In this document: positions 26,423-34,018 of the stretch, piece after piece | Layout: every line of letters begins with the position of its first letter | How positions within the stretch are numbered: position 1 is the first letter of the stretch | Assembly: GCA_964397565.1 (NCBI GenBank) | Contig: CAYNJC010000011.1 | Coordinates: 56,250 to 120,249 of the forward strand | Length of the DNA stretch: 64,000 bases | Source: JAPLST01 sp964397565 | GTDB lineage: Bacteria; Auribacterota; UBA3054; JAPLST01 | Direction: 5' to 3' | The notes under the pieces: model-generated | What the model saw: the letters and a program-made list of their open reading frames with translations, nothing else | What the model was told of the DNA's origin: nothing | Database searches by the model: none | Translations under genes and position numbers: made by a program

Positions 26423-26949
26423 GACACTGTCTCCATTTCGATCATTGCGCCCAGCAGGTCGCGCAGGCGGGCTTTGCCTTTCGACACATGCGACCGCGCA
26501 GTCTGCTCGTCGCAGCCAAGGACGCGGGCAATTGCGTCAAACGGTTCGTCCTCGACGATCCTGAGCAGGACGGCCTGCGCCTGCTGGGCTGGCAGCGAGG
26601 CGATGCCACGCAGCACCGCCTCCTCGATGTTTCTCGCCGCAAGCTGGGCGGCCGGGCCGGGCGTGGTGCTGGGCAGCCAGGCGATTGACTCGATGTCTAC
26701 GCGGCCATGCTGCTCGCGCACCCGGCGGCGCAAGCTGTCGTATGCGGCGCTGATGCAGACGCGCAGGATGTATGCCTGGGGATTGGGATGGCGATGAATG
26801 CGTTCGAGGTCGTTCCACACGGCCAGCAGCGCGATCTGCATGGTGTCTGCCGCGTCATGCGGGTCGGCCACGATGCGGCCTACGGTGCGCACCATGCGGT
26901 CGCGGATCGGGCCGATCATCTCGTTAAATAATCGTTCGCCTGAGTTCAT
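26419..26949 (-). CDS. ECF-family RNA polymerase sigma factor
   Basis: 176 residues. Region 2 contains VGRIVADPHDAADTMQIALL (the usual D-x-x-D of sigma2.2) and AYILRVCISAAYDSLRRRVR. Region 4 contains LPAQQAQAVLLRIVEDEPFD and the helix-turn-helix ARVLGCDEQTARSHVSKGKA. The short linker is typical of ECF factors. It is co-translated with the membrane protein downstream, which probably sequesters it until an envelope signal. The target genes are unknown. A TATACT box lies about 40-45 bp upstream of the start but lacks a clear -35. Confidence 0.9.
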   Translation of the reverse strand: MNSGERLFNEMIGPIRDRMVRTVGRIVADPHDAADTMQIALLAVWNDLERIHRHPNPQAYILRVCISAAYDSLRRRVREQHGRVDIESIAWLPSTTPGPAAQLAARNIEEAVLRGIASLPAQQAQAVLLRIVEDEPFDAIARVLGCDEQTARSHVSKGKARLRDLLGAMIEMETVS

Positions 26950-27269
26950 GTGTGTCCAATCATGCGCACATTGCTGTGCGCCCTATAGTATAAGCGATTT
27001 TCATCTTCAAAATGTGTAAAGGCAGGGAAAGGGTCATGCGCTAATCGGTGCATTTCAGATTATCACCGCCGGTGGCGGGACTAGCCCAGGGTTAGCGACA
27101 GATGCGGGACGTCGCAGTTGCTCCCATTTGCAGCAAGCACTCCGCAATCTGTGCAATCGGTATTTGGCGCAGAGGCGGCATTCGCGGCGCGGTGGCCGCT
27201 CCCTTGCACGGTATTCGGTAATCAGTATTCAGTATTCGGTGGCGAGGCAGAGGCGGCACGCGCGGCGTG
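26950..27269. other. Intergenic region with dispersed repeats
   Basis: About 320 bp. It contains a -10-like TATACT for the sigma gene, a dispersed palindromic element (GCATTCGCGGCGCGGTGGCC region at 27178-27202, also found near 59440 and 50480), and the heptamer array at 27210. I see no gene. Confidence 0.5.
27210..27240. repeat. Heptamer tandem repeat, CAGTATT type
   Basis: About four imperfect copies of a 7-base unit (GGTATTC, GGTAATC, AGTATTC, AGTATTC, GGT) downstream of araM. Confidence 0.55.
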
Positions 27270-28565
27270 TCAGATCAGTTCATCTGCCGCGGCGGGCAGG
27301 ATGCCCAGCAGCCAGGCCAGATCCACAACCGTGGTGCGCGCGCGAATTTCATGCATGTGCAGCACGGCGTGGCGCATGCGTGCGTGATCGCAGCCAATGT
27401 CAGCGGCCGTGCAGGCCGCGCCAGCTTGCGCCAGGCAGTCGGCAATCGCGCGTGACGAGCGCAAGTGCGGTGCAACCGTCGCCTTGACTTGTTGCCACTG
27501 GGCGGGCTGGCGCAGCATTTCCGCAAAGCGCGCCAAGTGCGCCTGTTTGTCGTGGTATGCCGCGCGCACCGCCGGCGCGAGCGGTCCCCAGAATTGCGCG
27601 TCAATGTCGGCCGGCGGCGCGTGCACGCGCGGCGTGTCAATCGCCATGATGCGCTCGTAGATGCGCGCAGCGATGATTGTGCCAATACCGACCTGGCGAC
27701 CATGCAAGTCATGCGGCACGCCGTCAAGCGCACTCATCATATCGAGCGTGTGACTGAAGAGATGCTCGCCACCGGACGCCGGCGCGGAACTGCCGATCAA
27801 GGTCATCGCCAAACCGGAATACAGCAAGGCATCAAACAAGGCCATGACGGCCGTGCGATCGCACGCGCGAATGCGTTCCGGATGTTCCAAATAGAGCGGT
27901 TCGACATCATTGATGATTCCGGCGCAGAGCGGGCAGAAATGCTCGCCGACGACCTGGCTGTTCAGCCGCCAGTCCGCGGCGCTGATCGGTTTGGCAATGA
28001 CATCGCCCAAGCCGGCGGTGGTCATAGCATACGGCGCGTTTAGGATAACATCCGGCACGGCAAAGAGCGCCAGCGGCGCGCGGGCGCGCACCAGCATTTT
28101 GACGCCGTTGATTGTCGGCGCGACATTGGCGGCCGTGTAGCCATTCATCGAGGCGGCGGTCGCGACCACCAAATACGGCCGCTCACGCTCGAAAGCCAGC
28201 CATTTTGTCAGATCATTCACCACACCGCTGCCAACGGCGACAAGGATATCTGCCTCGGCCACCACGTCCGCCAAGGCGCACTTGGTCGGTTCATTACAGA
28301 CCGGTGTGCGTCCATCGCGATCAGGCACCACAACCGCCTGCACTGCGCAACCCGCGCGCGCCACCTGCGTGGCCACTGCGGCGCCTGCAACCGCCTGGGT
28401 GCGCACATCCGCAACCACCGCGACGCGGCGCGCGCCGCGCCGGCCAATCAGGTCAATCAGCCGGTCCAGCGCATCATCCGCCACGACTATTGCTTGGGTC
28501 GGCGCATGATGGCGCTGCCCGCAGGCACAGGCAAACGGTGTGTCAAGAAAACGCGCGTAGCTCAC
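27270..28565 (-). CDS. AraM/EgsA-type sn-glycerol-1-phosphate dehydrogenase family protein
   Basis: 431 residues from a GTG start that follows ptsH closely. Family features are VAVGSGVVNDLTKWLAF (NAD-binding GSG), VATAASMNGYTAANVAP, a metal-site aspartate in AGLGDVIAKPISAADWRL, and histidines in GGEHLFSHTLDMM and GVPHDLHGRQVGIG. Enzymes of this family reduce dihydroxyacetone phosphate to sn-glycerol-1-phosphate, the archaeal-type glycerol enantiomer, also found in some bacteria. The N-terminus has a CxCGxRH element (CACGQRHHAP) seen in bacterial members. Its 3' end is duplicated at 23.8 kb. It is the last gene of the hpf-hprK-ptsH operon, suggesting regulation linked to carbon status. Confidence 0.85.
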   Translation of the reverse strand: MSYARFLDTPFACACGQRHHAPTQAIVVADDALDRLIDLIGRRGARRVAVVADVRTQAVAGAAVATQVARAGCAVQAVVVPDRDGRTPVCNEPTKCALADVVAEADILVAVGSGVVNDLTKWLAFERERPYLVVATAASMNGYTAANVAPTINGVKMLVRARAPLALFAVPDVILNAPYAMTTAGLGDVIAKPISAADWRLNSQVVGEHFCPLCAGIINDVEPLYLEHPERIRACDRTAVMALFDALLYSGLAMTLIGSSAPASGGEHLFSHTLDMMSALDGVPHDLHGRQVGIGTIIAARIYERIMAIDTPRVHAPPADIDAQFWGPLAPAVRAAYHDKQAHLARFAEMLRQPAQWQQVKATVAPHLRSSRAIADCLAQAGAACTAADIGCDHARMRHAVLHMHEIRARTTVVDLAWLLGILPAAADELI

Positions 28566-28568
28566 GCG

Positions 28569-28853
28569 TCAATCTTCGCTGAAATTTGATTGAAACAATT
28601 TTTCAAGCGCGTCGAGCATGGTAGACCCATCCGCGCCAACGGCGCGAAAACTCAATGCGGTGCCCTTGGCTGCCGCCAGCATCATCACGCCCATGATTGA
28701 TTTTGCATTGACTTCCTCTTCGCCGTCGCGCGCCACAAACAAATCGGCTGCAAATTGATTGGCAAGTTGCACCAGCAGGGCCGAGGGCCGCGCATGCACG
28801 CCCAACCGGTTCGTCACCGTGATGATCCGTACTGTCGTGAACTCCTGATTCAT
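28569..28853 (-). CDS. ptsH: Phosphocarrier protein HPr
   Basis: 94 residues. The active-site His is residue 20 in NRLGVHARPSALLV, equivalent to His15 of classical HPr, and the regulatory Ser is residue 52 in VNAKSIMGVMMLAA, equivalent to Ser46. Both phosphorylation sites are therefore intact. No EI or EII genes are nearby, so HPr may serve mainly as a regulatory protein for HPr kinase, as in many PVC and proteobacterial species with incomplete PTS. It lies 10 bp after hprK. Confidence 0.95.
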   Translation of the reverse strand: MNQEFTTVRIITVTNRLGVHARPSALLVQLANQFAADLFVARDGEEEVNAKSIMGVMMLAAAKGTALSFRAVGADGSTMLDALEKLFQSNFSED

Positions 28854-28863
28854 GCGCCGCAGA

Positions 28864-29832
28864 CTACTTGGCCGGATAGTTCATGTTGGCCAGCAACTGT
28901 TCGTTGAAACAGCGCGCCACATTAAAGCCCAGTGATTTGAGTTTTGCATTCTGGGCGGCGGTCTCGATCAGCAGCGCAATATCGCGCCCGGGCTTGACCG
29001 GGATCAGCACGTTTGGCAGCCGGACACCCAGGATTTCAATATACTGCGGATCAATGCCCAGCCGGTCGTAGCTGACGCCTTCCTGCCACAGTTCGAGGGT
29101 TACCACAAAATCAATGTGCTTGTACATGCGCACACTTTTGACGCCATACAACGATTGGACATTGATGATGCCGATCCCGCGAATCTCCATGTGATGGCCA
29201 ATGCGCGGATTGGCATAGCCGGTCAGCAAGCACCCCTCGCAGACGCGCAATTTGACCACATCGTCCGCCACCAGAATGTGGCCGCGCTCAACCAGGCTCA
29301 ACGCGCACTCGCTCTTGCCGACGCCCGCTTTGCCCATGATCAGCACGCCGACACCATACACTTCCATCAGGGTGGCATGCATTTGGCAGCAGGGCGCAAA
29401 TTGGTCTTCCAGCCAGACCGAGAGTTTGTTGACCACCCGCATGGTCACGCCGGGGCAGCGGATGACGGGCACATTAAAGGCGTTGCTCAACTCGATCAGT
29501 TCTTGCGGCGGCACATAATTGCGGGTGACGATGAAGGCCGGAATGCGCATTTTCATCAAGGTCCGCAAGCAGGTTCTGCGTTCCGCCGCGCGCAGCCGGC
29601 GCAAGTAATAAATCTCAACTTTGCCCAGCACTTGCAGACGGTGCTTGGCAAAATAATTGTACCAGCCCGCCAAGGCCAAGCCGGGCCGGTTTATTTCCGC
29701 AGCCGTAATCTGGCGATCAATGCCGGCGTGGCCGGCCACCACCCGCAAGTGCATTTCCGCACTCATCGCGTCCAACAGTTGGCGGACCTTCACCGTTTGC
29801 ACCGCCGTGCTTTGCATGGTCGTCGCCGGCAT
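28864..29832 (-). CDS. hprK: HPr kinase/phosphorylase
   Basis: 322 residues. The Walker A loop is GKAGVGKS at residues 167-174, followed by ERGHILVADDVVKL with the catalytic His/Asp pair and by the HPrK signature MEIRGIGIINVQSLYG. The N-terminal domain resembles the Gram-positive enzyme (EINRPGLALAGWYNYF). It phosphorylates HPr on the regulatory Ser with ATP or PPi and reverses this with phosphate. It directly precedes its substrate gene and follows hpf. Confidence 0.96.
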   Translation of the reverse strand: MPATTMQSTAVQTVKVRQLLDAMSAEMHLRVVAGHAGIDRQITAAEINRPGLALAGWYNYFAKHRLQVLGKVEIYYLRRLRAAERRTCLRTLMKMRIPAFIVTRNYVPPQELIELSNAFNVPVIRCPGVTMRVVNKLSVWLEDQFAPCCQMHATLMEVYGVGVLIMGKAGVGKSECALSLVERGHILVADDVVKLRVCEGCLLTGYANPRIGHHMEIRGIGIINVQSLYGVKSVRMYKHIDFVVTLELWQEGVSYDRLGIDPQYIEILGVRLPNVLIPVKPGRDIALLIETAAQNAKLKSLGFNVARCFNEQLLANMNYPAK

Positions 29833-29837
29833 ATAGG

Positions 29838-30167
29838 TCAGGCGTTGTCCGGCGCCAACTCGCGCTCGTGCTTGTGATGATCCTCGACTTTTTCTTTGAG
29901 GCGCCGCATTTGCTGTTCGAGCTTTTCTTCGAGCTGCTGCACGGCCGTGTGGTAGTCCTTGTCACTGGCCAGCGCGGTCAACGTCTTGTTGGTGCGGGAT
30001 TCGACAATCGCTTCCAGTTCATACAAATACGTGTTCTTGGTCACGATCACGCGGACATTGCGCACGATTCCGTGGAAAATGCGCAAGGCTGTGTCCAGTT
30101 TGCGCGTCAGTTCCGCACGCATGTCATCGGTGATCTCGATGTGACGGCCCGTAAAGCTAATGTCCAT
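29838..30167 (-). CDS. hpf: Ribosome hibernation-promoting factor (HPF/RaiA family, short form)
   Basis: 109 residues from the ATG at 30167; an in-frame GTG at 30176 is an alternative. The fold motif is MDISFTGRHIEITDDMR at the start, a basic/acidic helix pair, and TALASDKDYHTAVQQLEEKL near the end. It lacks the C-terminal dimerisation domain of long HPF. It binds the 30S decoding region in stationary phase. The hpf-hprK-ptsH order matches rpoN-associated loci of other bacteria, here without rpoN. An extended -10 promoter lies about 55 bp upstream. Confidence 0.92.
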   Translation of the reverse strand: MDISFTGRHIEITDDMRAELTRKLDTALRIFHGIVRNVRVIVTKNTYLYELEAIVESRTNKTLTALASDKDYHTAVQQLEEKLEQQMRRLKEKVEDHHKHERELAPDNA

Positions 30168-30222
30168 AAGTGTCACTGCGTGGAGGTTAACGACGTGGCA
30201 TCATGCAACCTTTCATAATGGT

Positions 30223-30232
30223 AGTATACCAA
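30223..30232 (-). promoter_or_regulatory. Extended -10 promoter of the hpf operon
   Basis: The minus strand reads TTGGTATACT, i.e. TGn directly before TATACT, with no recognisable -35 box. Transcription would begin about 50 nt upstream of hpf, in the pheA-hpf gap. Confidence 0.5.
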
Positions 30233-30234
30233 AA

Positions 30235-31308
30235 TCAGCGTGCGCGTGCGCGCCGGCATGCGCGGATCGTGGGCGCGGCGCGGCCGCGGCTTGTGCCGAG
30301 CGGATACGAGCCGAGAATCTTGATGACATTGCAGTGCGGGCGCAAGCGCAGCAGCGCGCGCTGCACCTTGGCATCCTCGGCGTGCCCGATCAAATCAACA
30401 TAAAAATAGTATTCCCACGCCTTGACGCGGTTCGGCCGGCTCTCGATTTTGGCCAGATTGATGCGGGCGTCCTTGAACGGCTTGAGCAAGTCGTACAGCG
30501 CGCCCGGCCGGTCTTTGATTGAGAAGAGCAGCGAGGTCTTGTCCGCCCCGCTGCGCGCCGCCGGCGCCCGGCCGATGACCAGAAAACGCGTGACATTATG
30601 GACACTGTCCTCGATGTTGCGCGCCACAATAGCCAGGGAGAACTGCTCGGCGGCGAGCACGCCGGCGATCGCCGCCGCATGCTGCTCGCGCGCCGCCCGC
30701 TCGGCCGCATGCGCCGTGCTGTATACCTCCACACAGCGCGCGCCGGCCAGATGCGTCGACAACCAACGCCGGCACTGCGCAAAGCCCATCGGGTGGCTGT
30801 AGATGGTCTTGATCGTGTCGCGCGTGCCGCGGCTGAGTAACTGCTGATGAATGTCGAGCAGCACTTCGGCGCAGATCTGCACATCCGCGTCGACAAACAT
30901 ATCGAGCGTGTGCGTCACCGCGCCTTCATTCGAATTCTCAATCGGGACGACGCCAAAATCCGCATCATGTTTGGCTACCGCGCGGAAGACCTCGGCCGTG
31001 GACTCATGCGCGGCAAACGTCTGGGCATGTCCGAAGTGGGCGATCGCCGCCTGTTGGGTGAACGAGCTCGGCGGCCCCATGTACGCGATTGTCAGCGGCT
31101 GCACCAAAGCGGCCGTGGCACTGTTGATCTCGTGGAAAATGGTGTTGAGCGCGGCGGGCGGCAGGTGCGCTGTGCGCGCGCGGGTGCAGGGCCGGTCGCG
31201 CCGCGCCGCCACCAGCGCCGCGCGCTGGTGCAGCAACGCGACCAGTGCGGCATCGAGCTTCGCAAGGGCCGGCTTCTTCGCGGGCGGGCGGGGTGGGCGT
31301 GGTTTCAT
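30235..31308 (-). CDS. pheA: Prephenate dehydratase with eroded chorismate mutase domain (PheA)
   Basis: 357 residues. ATG overlaps the trpS stop codon (ATGA). The dehydratase domain starts at LTIAYMGPPSSFTQQAA, with GVVPIENSNEGAV and the catalytic TRF motif in HNVTRFLVIGR. The ACT domain (LLFSIKDRPGALYDLLKPF, then ESRPNRVKAWEYYFYVD) gives Phe feedback control. The N-terminal mutase part is only about 75 residues. It keeps LDAALVALLHQRAALV and the final helix, but the segment that normally carries the Lys and Arg/Glu catalytic residues is gone. It therefore probably makes phenylpyruvate from prephenate but does not rearrange chorismate. An Arg-rich tail ends the protein. Confidence 0.88.
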   Translation of the reverse strand: MKPRPPRPPAKKPALAKLDAALVALLHQRAALVAARRDRPCTRARTAHLPPAALNTIFHEINSATAALVQPLTIAYMGPPSSFTQQAAIAHFGHAQTFAAHESTAEVFRAVAKHDADFGVVPIENSNEGAVTHTLDMFVDADVQICAEVLLDIHQQLLSRGTRDTIKTIYSHPMGFAQCRRWLSTHLAGARCVEVYSTAHAAERAAREQHAAAIAGVLAAEQFSLAIVARNIEDSVHNVTRFLVIGRAPAARSGADKTSLLFSIKDRPGALYDLLKPFKDARINLAKIESRPNRVKAWEYYFYVDLIGHAEDAKVQRALLRLRPHCNVIKILGSYPLGTSRGRAAPTIRACRRARAR

Positions 31309-32387
31309 GGGTGAGCCTGGGTTGCTTTTTTCTGCCGGCGCTCGGCGGCGCGGGTCAGCCGGTTCCACGTGCCGGCCAAGCCCATCGCGCTGCGCACCAG
31401 TTTCATTGTCGCGCGCGCCGCCTCGCGCATGCGCTGCGTGCCCTGCACGATAATTTCATCGACCAAGCCCGGCTCGGCCTCATAGCGGGCGTAGCGCACA
31501 CGCATCGGTTCAAGAAACGCGTTCAGCGCATGCACTAGCTTCTCTTTCACTTCGACATCACCGACGCTGCCCGCGCGATAGCGCCGCTGCAAATCCTCGA
31601 CTTCATCGCGGCGCGGATTGAACGCATCATGATACATGAAGACCGGATTGCCCTCGACCGTACCGGGAATGTCGGCCCGCACGCGGTTCGGGTCGGTGTA
31701 CATGCCGCGCACCTTCTTTGTCACTGTCGCGGCGTCGTCGCTCAAGAAGATGCAGTTGCCCAGACTCTTCGACATCTTGTCCTTGCCGTCCGTCCCGACC
31801 AGGCTCGGCACGTCGCCCACCAGCACCTCCGGAATCGGAAACACGTCGCCGTACAAGCTGTTGAAGCGCCGCGCAATTTCGCGGGTCACCTCGACATGGC
31901 TCTCATTGTCTTTGCCGACCGGCACGAGATGCGCGCGCGGCAGCAAAATATCCGCCGCCTGCAAGACTGGGTAGCCCAGCAAGCCGAACGGCATTTCTTC
32001 CTCGCTCAGGTTGGCCGCGCGGGCCATGTCCTTCAATGAGGGAATACGCGCCAAGCGGTTGACCGTGATCAGCATCTCAAACAGCAGATTCAGTTCGTAG
32101 GTTTCACACACGGCCGACTGCAGGTAAATCGTGACCTGCTGCGGGTCAATGCCGGCCGCCAGATAATCCAGCACCAGGCCGCGCACATTATCGCTGATTT
32201 GATTGATGTCCGCGCGGGTCGGCTTGGTCGTCAGCATGTGCAGGTCGGCCACGATCAGAATGGTTTCGTGGGACTGCTGCAAGGCCACGCGGTTTTTCAG
32301 CGAGCCGACATAATGGCCCAAGTGCAGGCGGCCGGTCGGCCGGTCGCCGGTGAGAATGCGTTTGCGTTCGACTGCTGATCCATTCAT
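31305..32387 (-). CDS. trpS: Tryptophan--tRNA ligase
   Basis: 360 residues. The start at 32387 overlaps the preceding stop (ATGA). Class I motifs are clear: PTGRLHLGHYVGSLKN (HIGH) and GKDKMSKSLGNCI (KMSKS). The YLQSAVCETYELN and MFHDAF-like YHDAFNPRR blocks are typical of TrpRS. It charges tRNA-Trp. It lies between a membrane protein and pheA in a chain of overlapping genes that also includes trpB. Confidence 0.96.
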   Translation of the reverse strand: MNGSAVERKRILTGDRPTGRLHLGHYVGSLKNRVALQQSHETILIVADLHMLTTKPTRADINQISDNVRGLVLDYLAAGIDPQQVTIYLQSAVCETYELNLLFEMLITVNRLARIPSLKDMARAANLSEEEMPFGLLGYPVLQAADILLPRAHLVPVGKDNESHVEVTREIARRFNSLYGDVFPIPEVLVGDVPSLVGTDGKDKMSKSLGNCIFLSDDAATVTKKVRGMYTDPNRVRADIPGTVEGNPVFMYHDAFNPRRDEVEDLQRRYRAGSVGDVEVKEKLVHALNAFLEPMRVRYARYEAEPGLVDEIIVQGTQRMREAARATMKLVRSAMGLAGTWNRLTRAAERRQKKATQAHP

Positions 32388-33256
32388 AGCGTCTGCGTGG
32401 CAGAGGTGAACAAGTCCGGCCGTTGGGAAAAATAGAGCGGCGCAATCACGGCGAAGGCGAGCGGGCCAGCCAGCCACAAGCCACCGGCGGCCAGCATTTG
32501 CCGCAGCAGGTCGTGCGGCACGCTGACCGTGCCCGCGCCGAGCAGCGCCCAGGTCGTCTCAGTCATCAAGCAGGCCGGCGCAAAGACGCAGGCCAGCAGC
32601 ACCACGCCCACCAACCACAGCGGCCACCAATGATACCACACCGCGCGCCACGGCAGATAGCTGCCCGAGCGACCGAGCGCATCAAACGGTTGCGCCGCAT
32701 CAAAGAGCGTGACCTGCACCAGCATGCAGAAGCGGGCCAGGAGCACAATCAGCGGCAGCGTCACGAGGGAGACCAGCAACAGCAGCCCGAGCAGCACCGC
32801 CGCCCACCCCGCCGGCGCAAAGATCAGGATCATGACGCGCCCCGCCATCAAGGTCAGCGCCACCATGGCCAGACCAATCATCCAGACCGGCAGGCACGCA
32901 AGAATACTGCGCAACGCATAACGGCAGCCCATCCAGATGGCTTCACCGATTTCCGGCTGGGCCTCAATCATGGCCGCGCCGCAATACCAGCTCCAGCTTG
33001 CGCACATCATGCCGATGGCAAACAGGCGCACACCCAGCAGCACAAACAGCAACAGCGCACTGGCGCCAGGCATGCTGCCCTTAGCCGCCGTATCTGCCTG
33101 CACCAGCACATCACAGGCCGCGCCGGCCAGCATGAGCGCCAGCGGGAGCGCGCCCACGCACAACAGTGCCGCATAGCGCGCCCGCACGAGCAGCAAGCCG
33201 CGCCTGAGCGAGGCCAGGATTACCAAGCGCTCGATTCTGGAGGCATGGGTTATCAC
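32384..33256 (-). CDS. Polytopic membrane protein of unknown function
   Basis: 290 residues with six or seven hydrophobic helices. A GTG at 33256 overlaps the Nif3-like stop codon (GTGA); another GTG three codons earlier is possible. Helices include YAALLCVGALPLALMLAGAA, ALLLFVLLGVRLFAIGMMCA and a long MVALTLMAGRVMILI region. No family motif is recognised; the layout resembles DUF975- or YIP1-like proteins with duplicated three-helix units. It is translationally linked at both ends (Nif3-like upstream, trpS downstream). Confidence 0.75.
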   Translation of the reverse strand: MITHASRIERLVILASLRRGLLLVRARYAALLCVGALPLALMLAGAACDVLVQADTAAKGSMPGASALLLFVLLGVRLFAIGMMCASWSWYCGAAMIEAQPEIGEAIWMGCRYALRSILACLPVWMIGLAMVALTLMAGRVMILIFAPAGWAAVLLGLLLLVSLVTLPLIVLLARFCMLVQVTLFDAAQPFDALGRSGSYLPWRAVWYHWWPLWLVGVVLLACVFAPACLMTETTWALLGAGTVSVPHDLLRQMLAAGGLWLAGPLAFAVIAPLYFSQRPDLFTSATQTL

Positions 33257-34008
33257 AGATCGCACGGCACATCAATGAACATGGTTTCGACATCAAACCA
33301 CGTCGGCAGGCGCTTCAGCAGTGCACGGATACCCACCGTTTCAGTCGCGTAATGTCCGGCAAAGGCCGCGTTCAACTCGTATTCTTGCAGGAGGTGATAG
33401 GCGCTTAAGCGCGCTTCGCCGGTGATAAACAAATCCACGCCCTGCTCATGACACGCGGCAATCGCGTCACAACCACCGCCGCTGACGATGCCAACCGTGC
33501 GAATCTCGGCCGGACCAAAATCATAGACGCGCGTCTGGGTGCGCAGCGCTTCGTCCAGCAATTCGCTGATCGCGCTCAAGGAATGCGCACGGGTGAAGCG
33601 GCCGACGCAGCCAATCGGCTTGCCGTGATACTCCGCAAACCAATTGACCAGCTCGGCACCCACCAACTCGAGTAGTTGAATATTGTTGCCCACTTCCGGA
33701 TGCGCGTCCAACGGCAAGTGTGCGGCATACACGCCGATGTCGTTATCCAGCAGAAGCTTTGCGCGGGCATAGTGCGTGCCGGTAAGCGTCAGCGACTTGC
33801 CCCAGAACAAGCCGTGATGAACGATCACCAAGTCGGCGTGCGCATCGCGCGCTGCGGCAAATCCCTCCAGCGAGGCATCCACCATGCCGGCGATGCGCTT
33901 GATCTCGCGTTTGCCCGCCACTTGCAGCCCGTTTTGGCTGTCGTCCGGGAAGGCCGCAATCTGCAGGAATTCATCCAAATGCTCGACGATCTTGGTCAGG
34001 GCTTCCAT
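33253..34008 (-). CDS. Nif3/DUF34-family dinuclear metal-centre protein
   Basis: 251 residues from the ATG at 34008, 10 bp after trpB. Family motifs are FPDDSQNGLQVAGKREIKRI at the start, ADLVIVHHGLFWGKSLTLTG with the two metal-binding His residues, YAAHLPLDAHPEVGNNIQL, and C-terminal LFITGEARLSAYH and FAGHYATETVG. The protein forms a hexamer with a di-metal site. It is related to GTP cyclohydrolase I type 2 and is widely conserved, with an uncertain role in metal or damaged-metabolite handling. Confidence 0.93.
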   Translation of the reverse strand: MEALTKIVEHLDEFLQIAAFPDDSQNGLQVAGKREIKRIAGMVDASLEGFAAARDAHADLVIVHHGLFWGKSLTLTGTHYARAKLLLDNDIGVYAAHLPLDAHPEVGNNIQLLELVGAELVNWFAEYHGKPIGCVGRFTRAHSLSAISELLDEALRTQTRVYDFGPAEIRTVGIVSGGGCDAIAACHEQGVDLFITGEARLSAYHLLQEYELNAAFAGHYATETVGIRALLKRLPTWFDVETMFIDVPCDL

Positions 34009-34018
34009 TGCACACTCC

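Noticed and set aside
30177..30234. Riboswitch or T-box upstream of hpf or in the trp/phe region
   Set aside because: The gaps are too short and no T-box or leader-peptide pattern is visible. The genes from trpB to pheA mostly overlap or abut.
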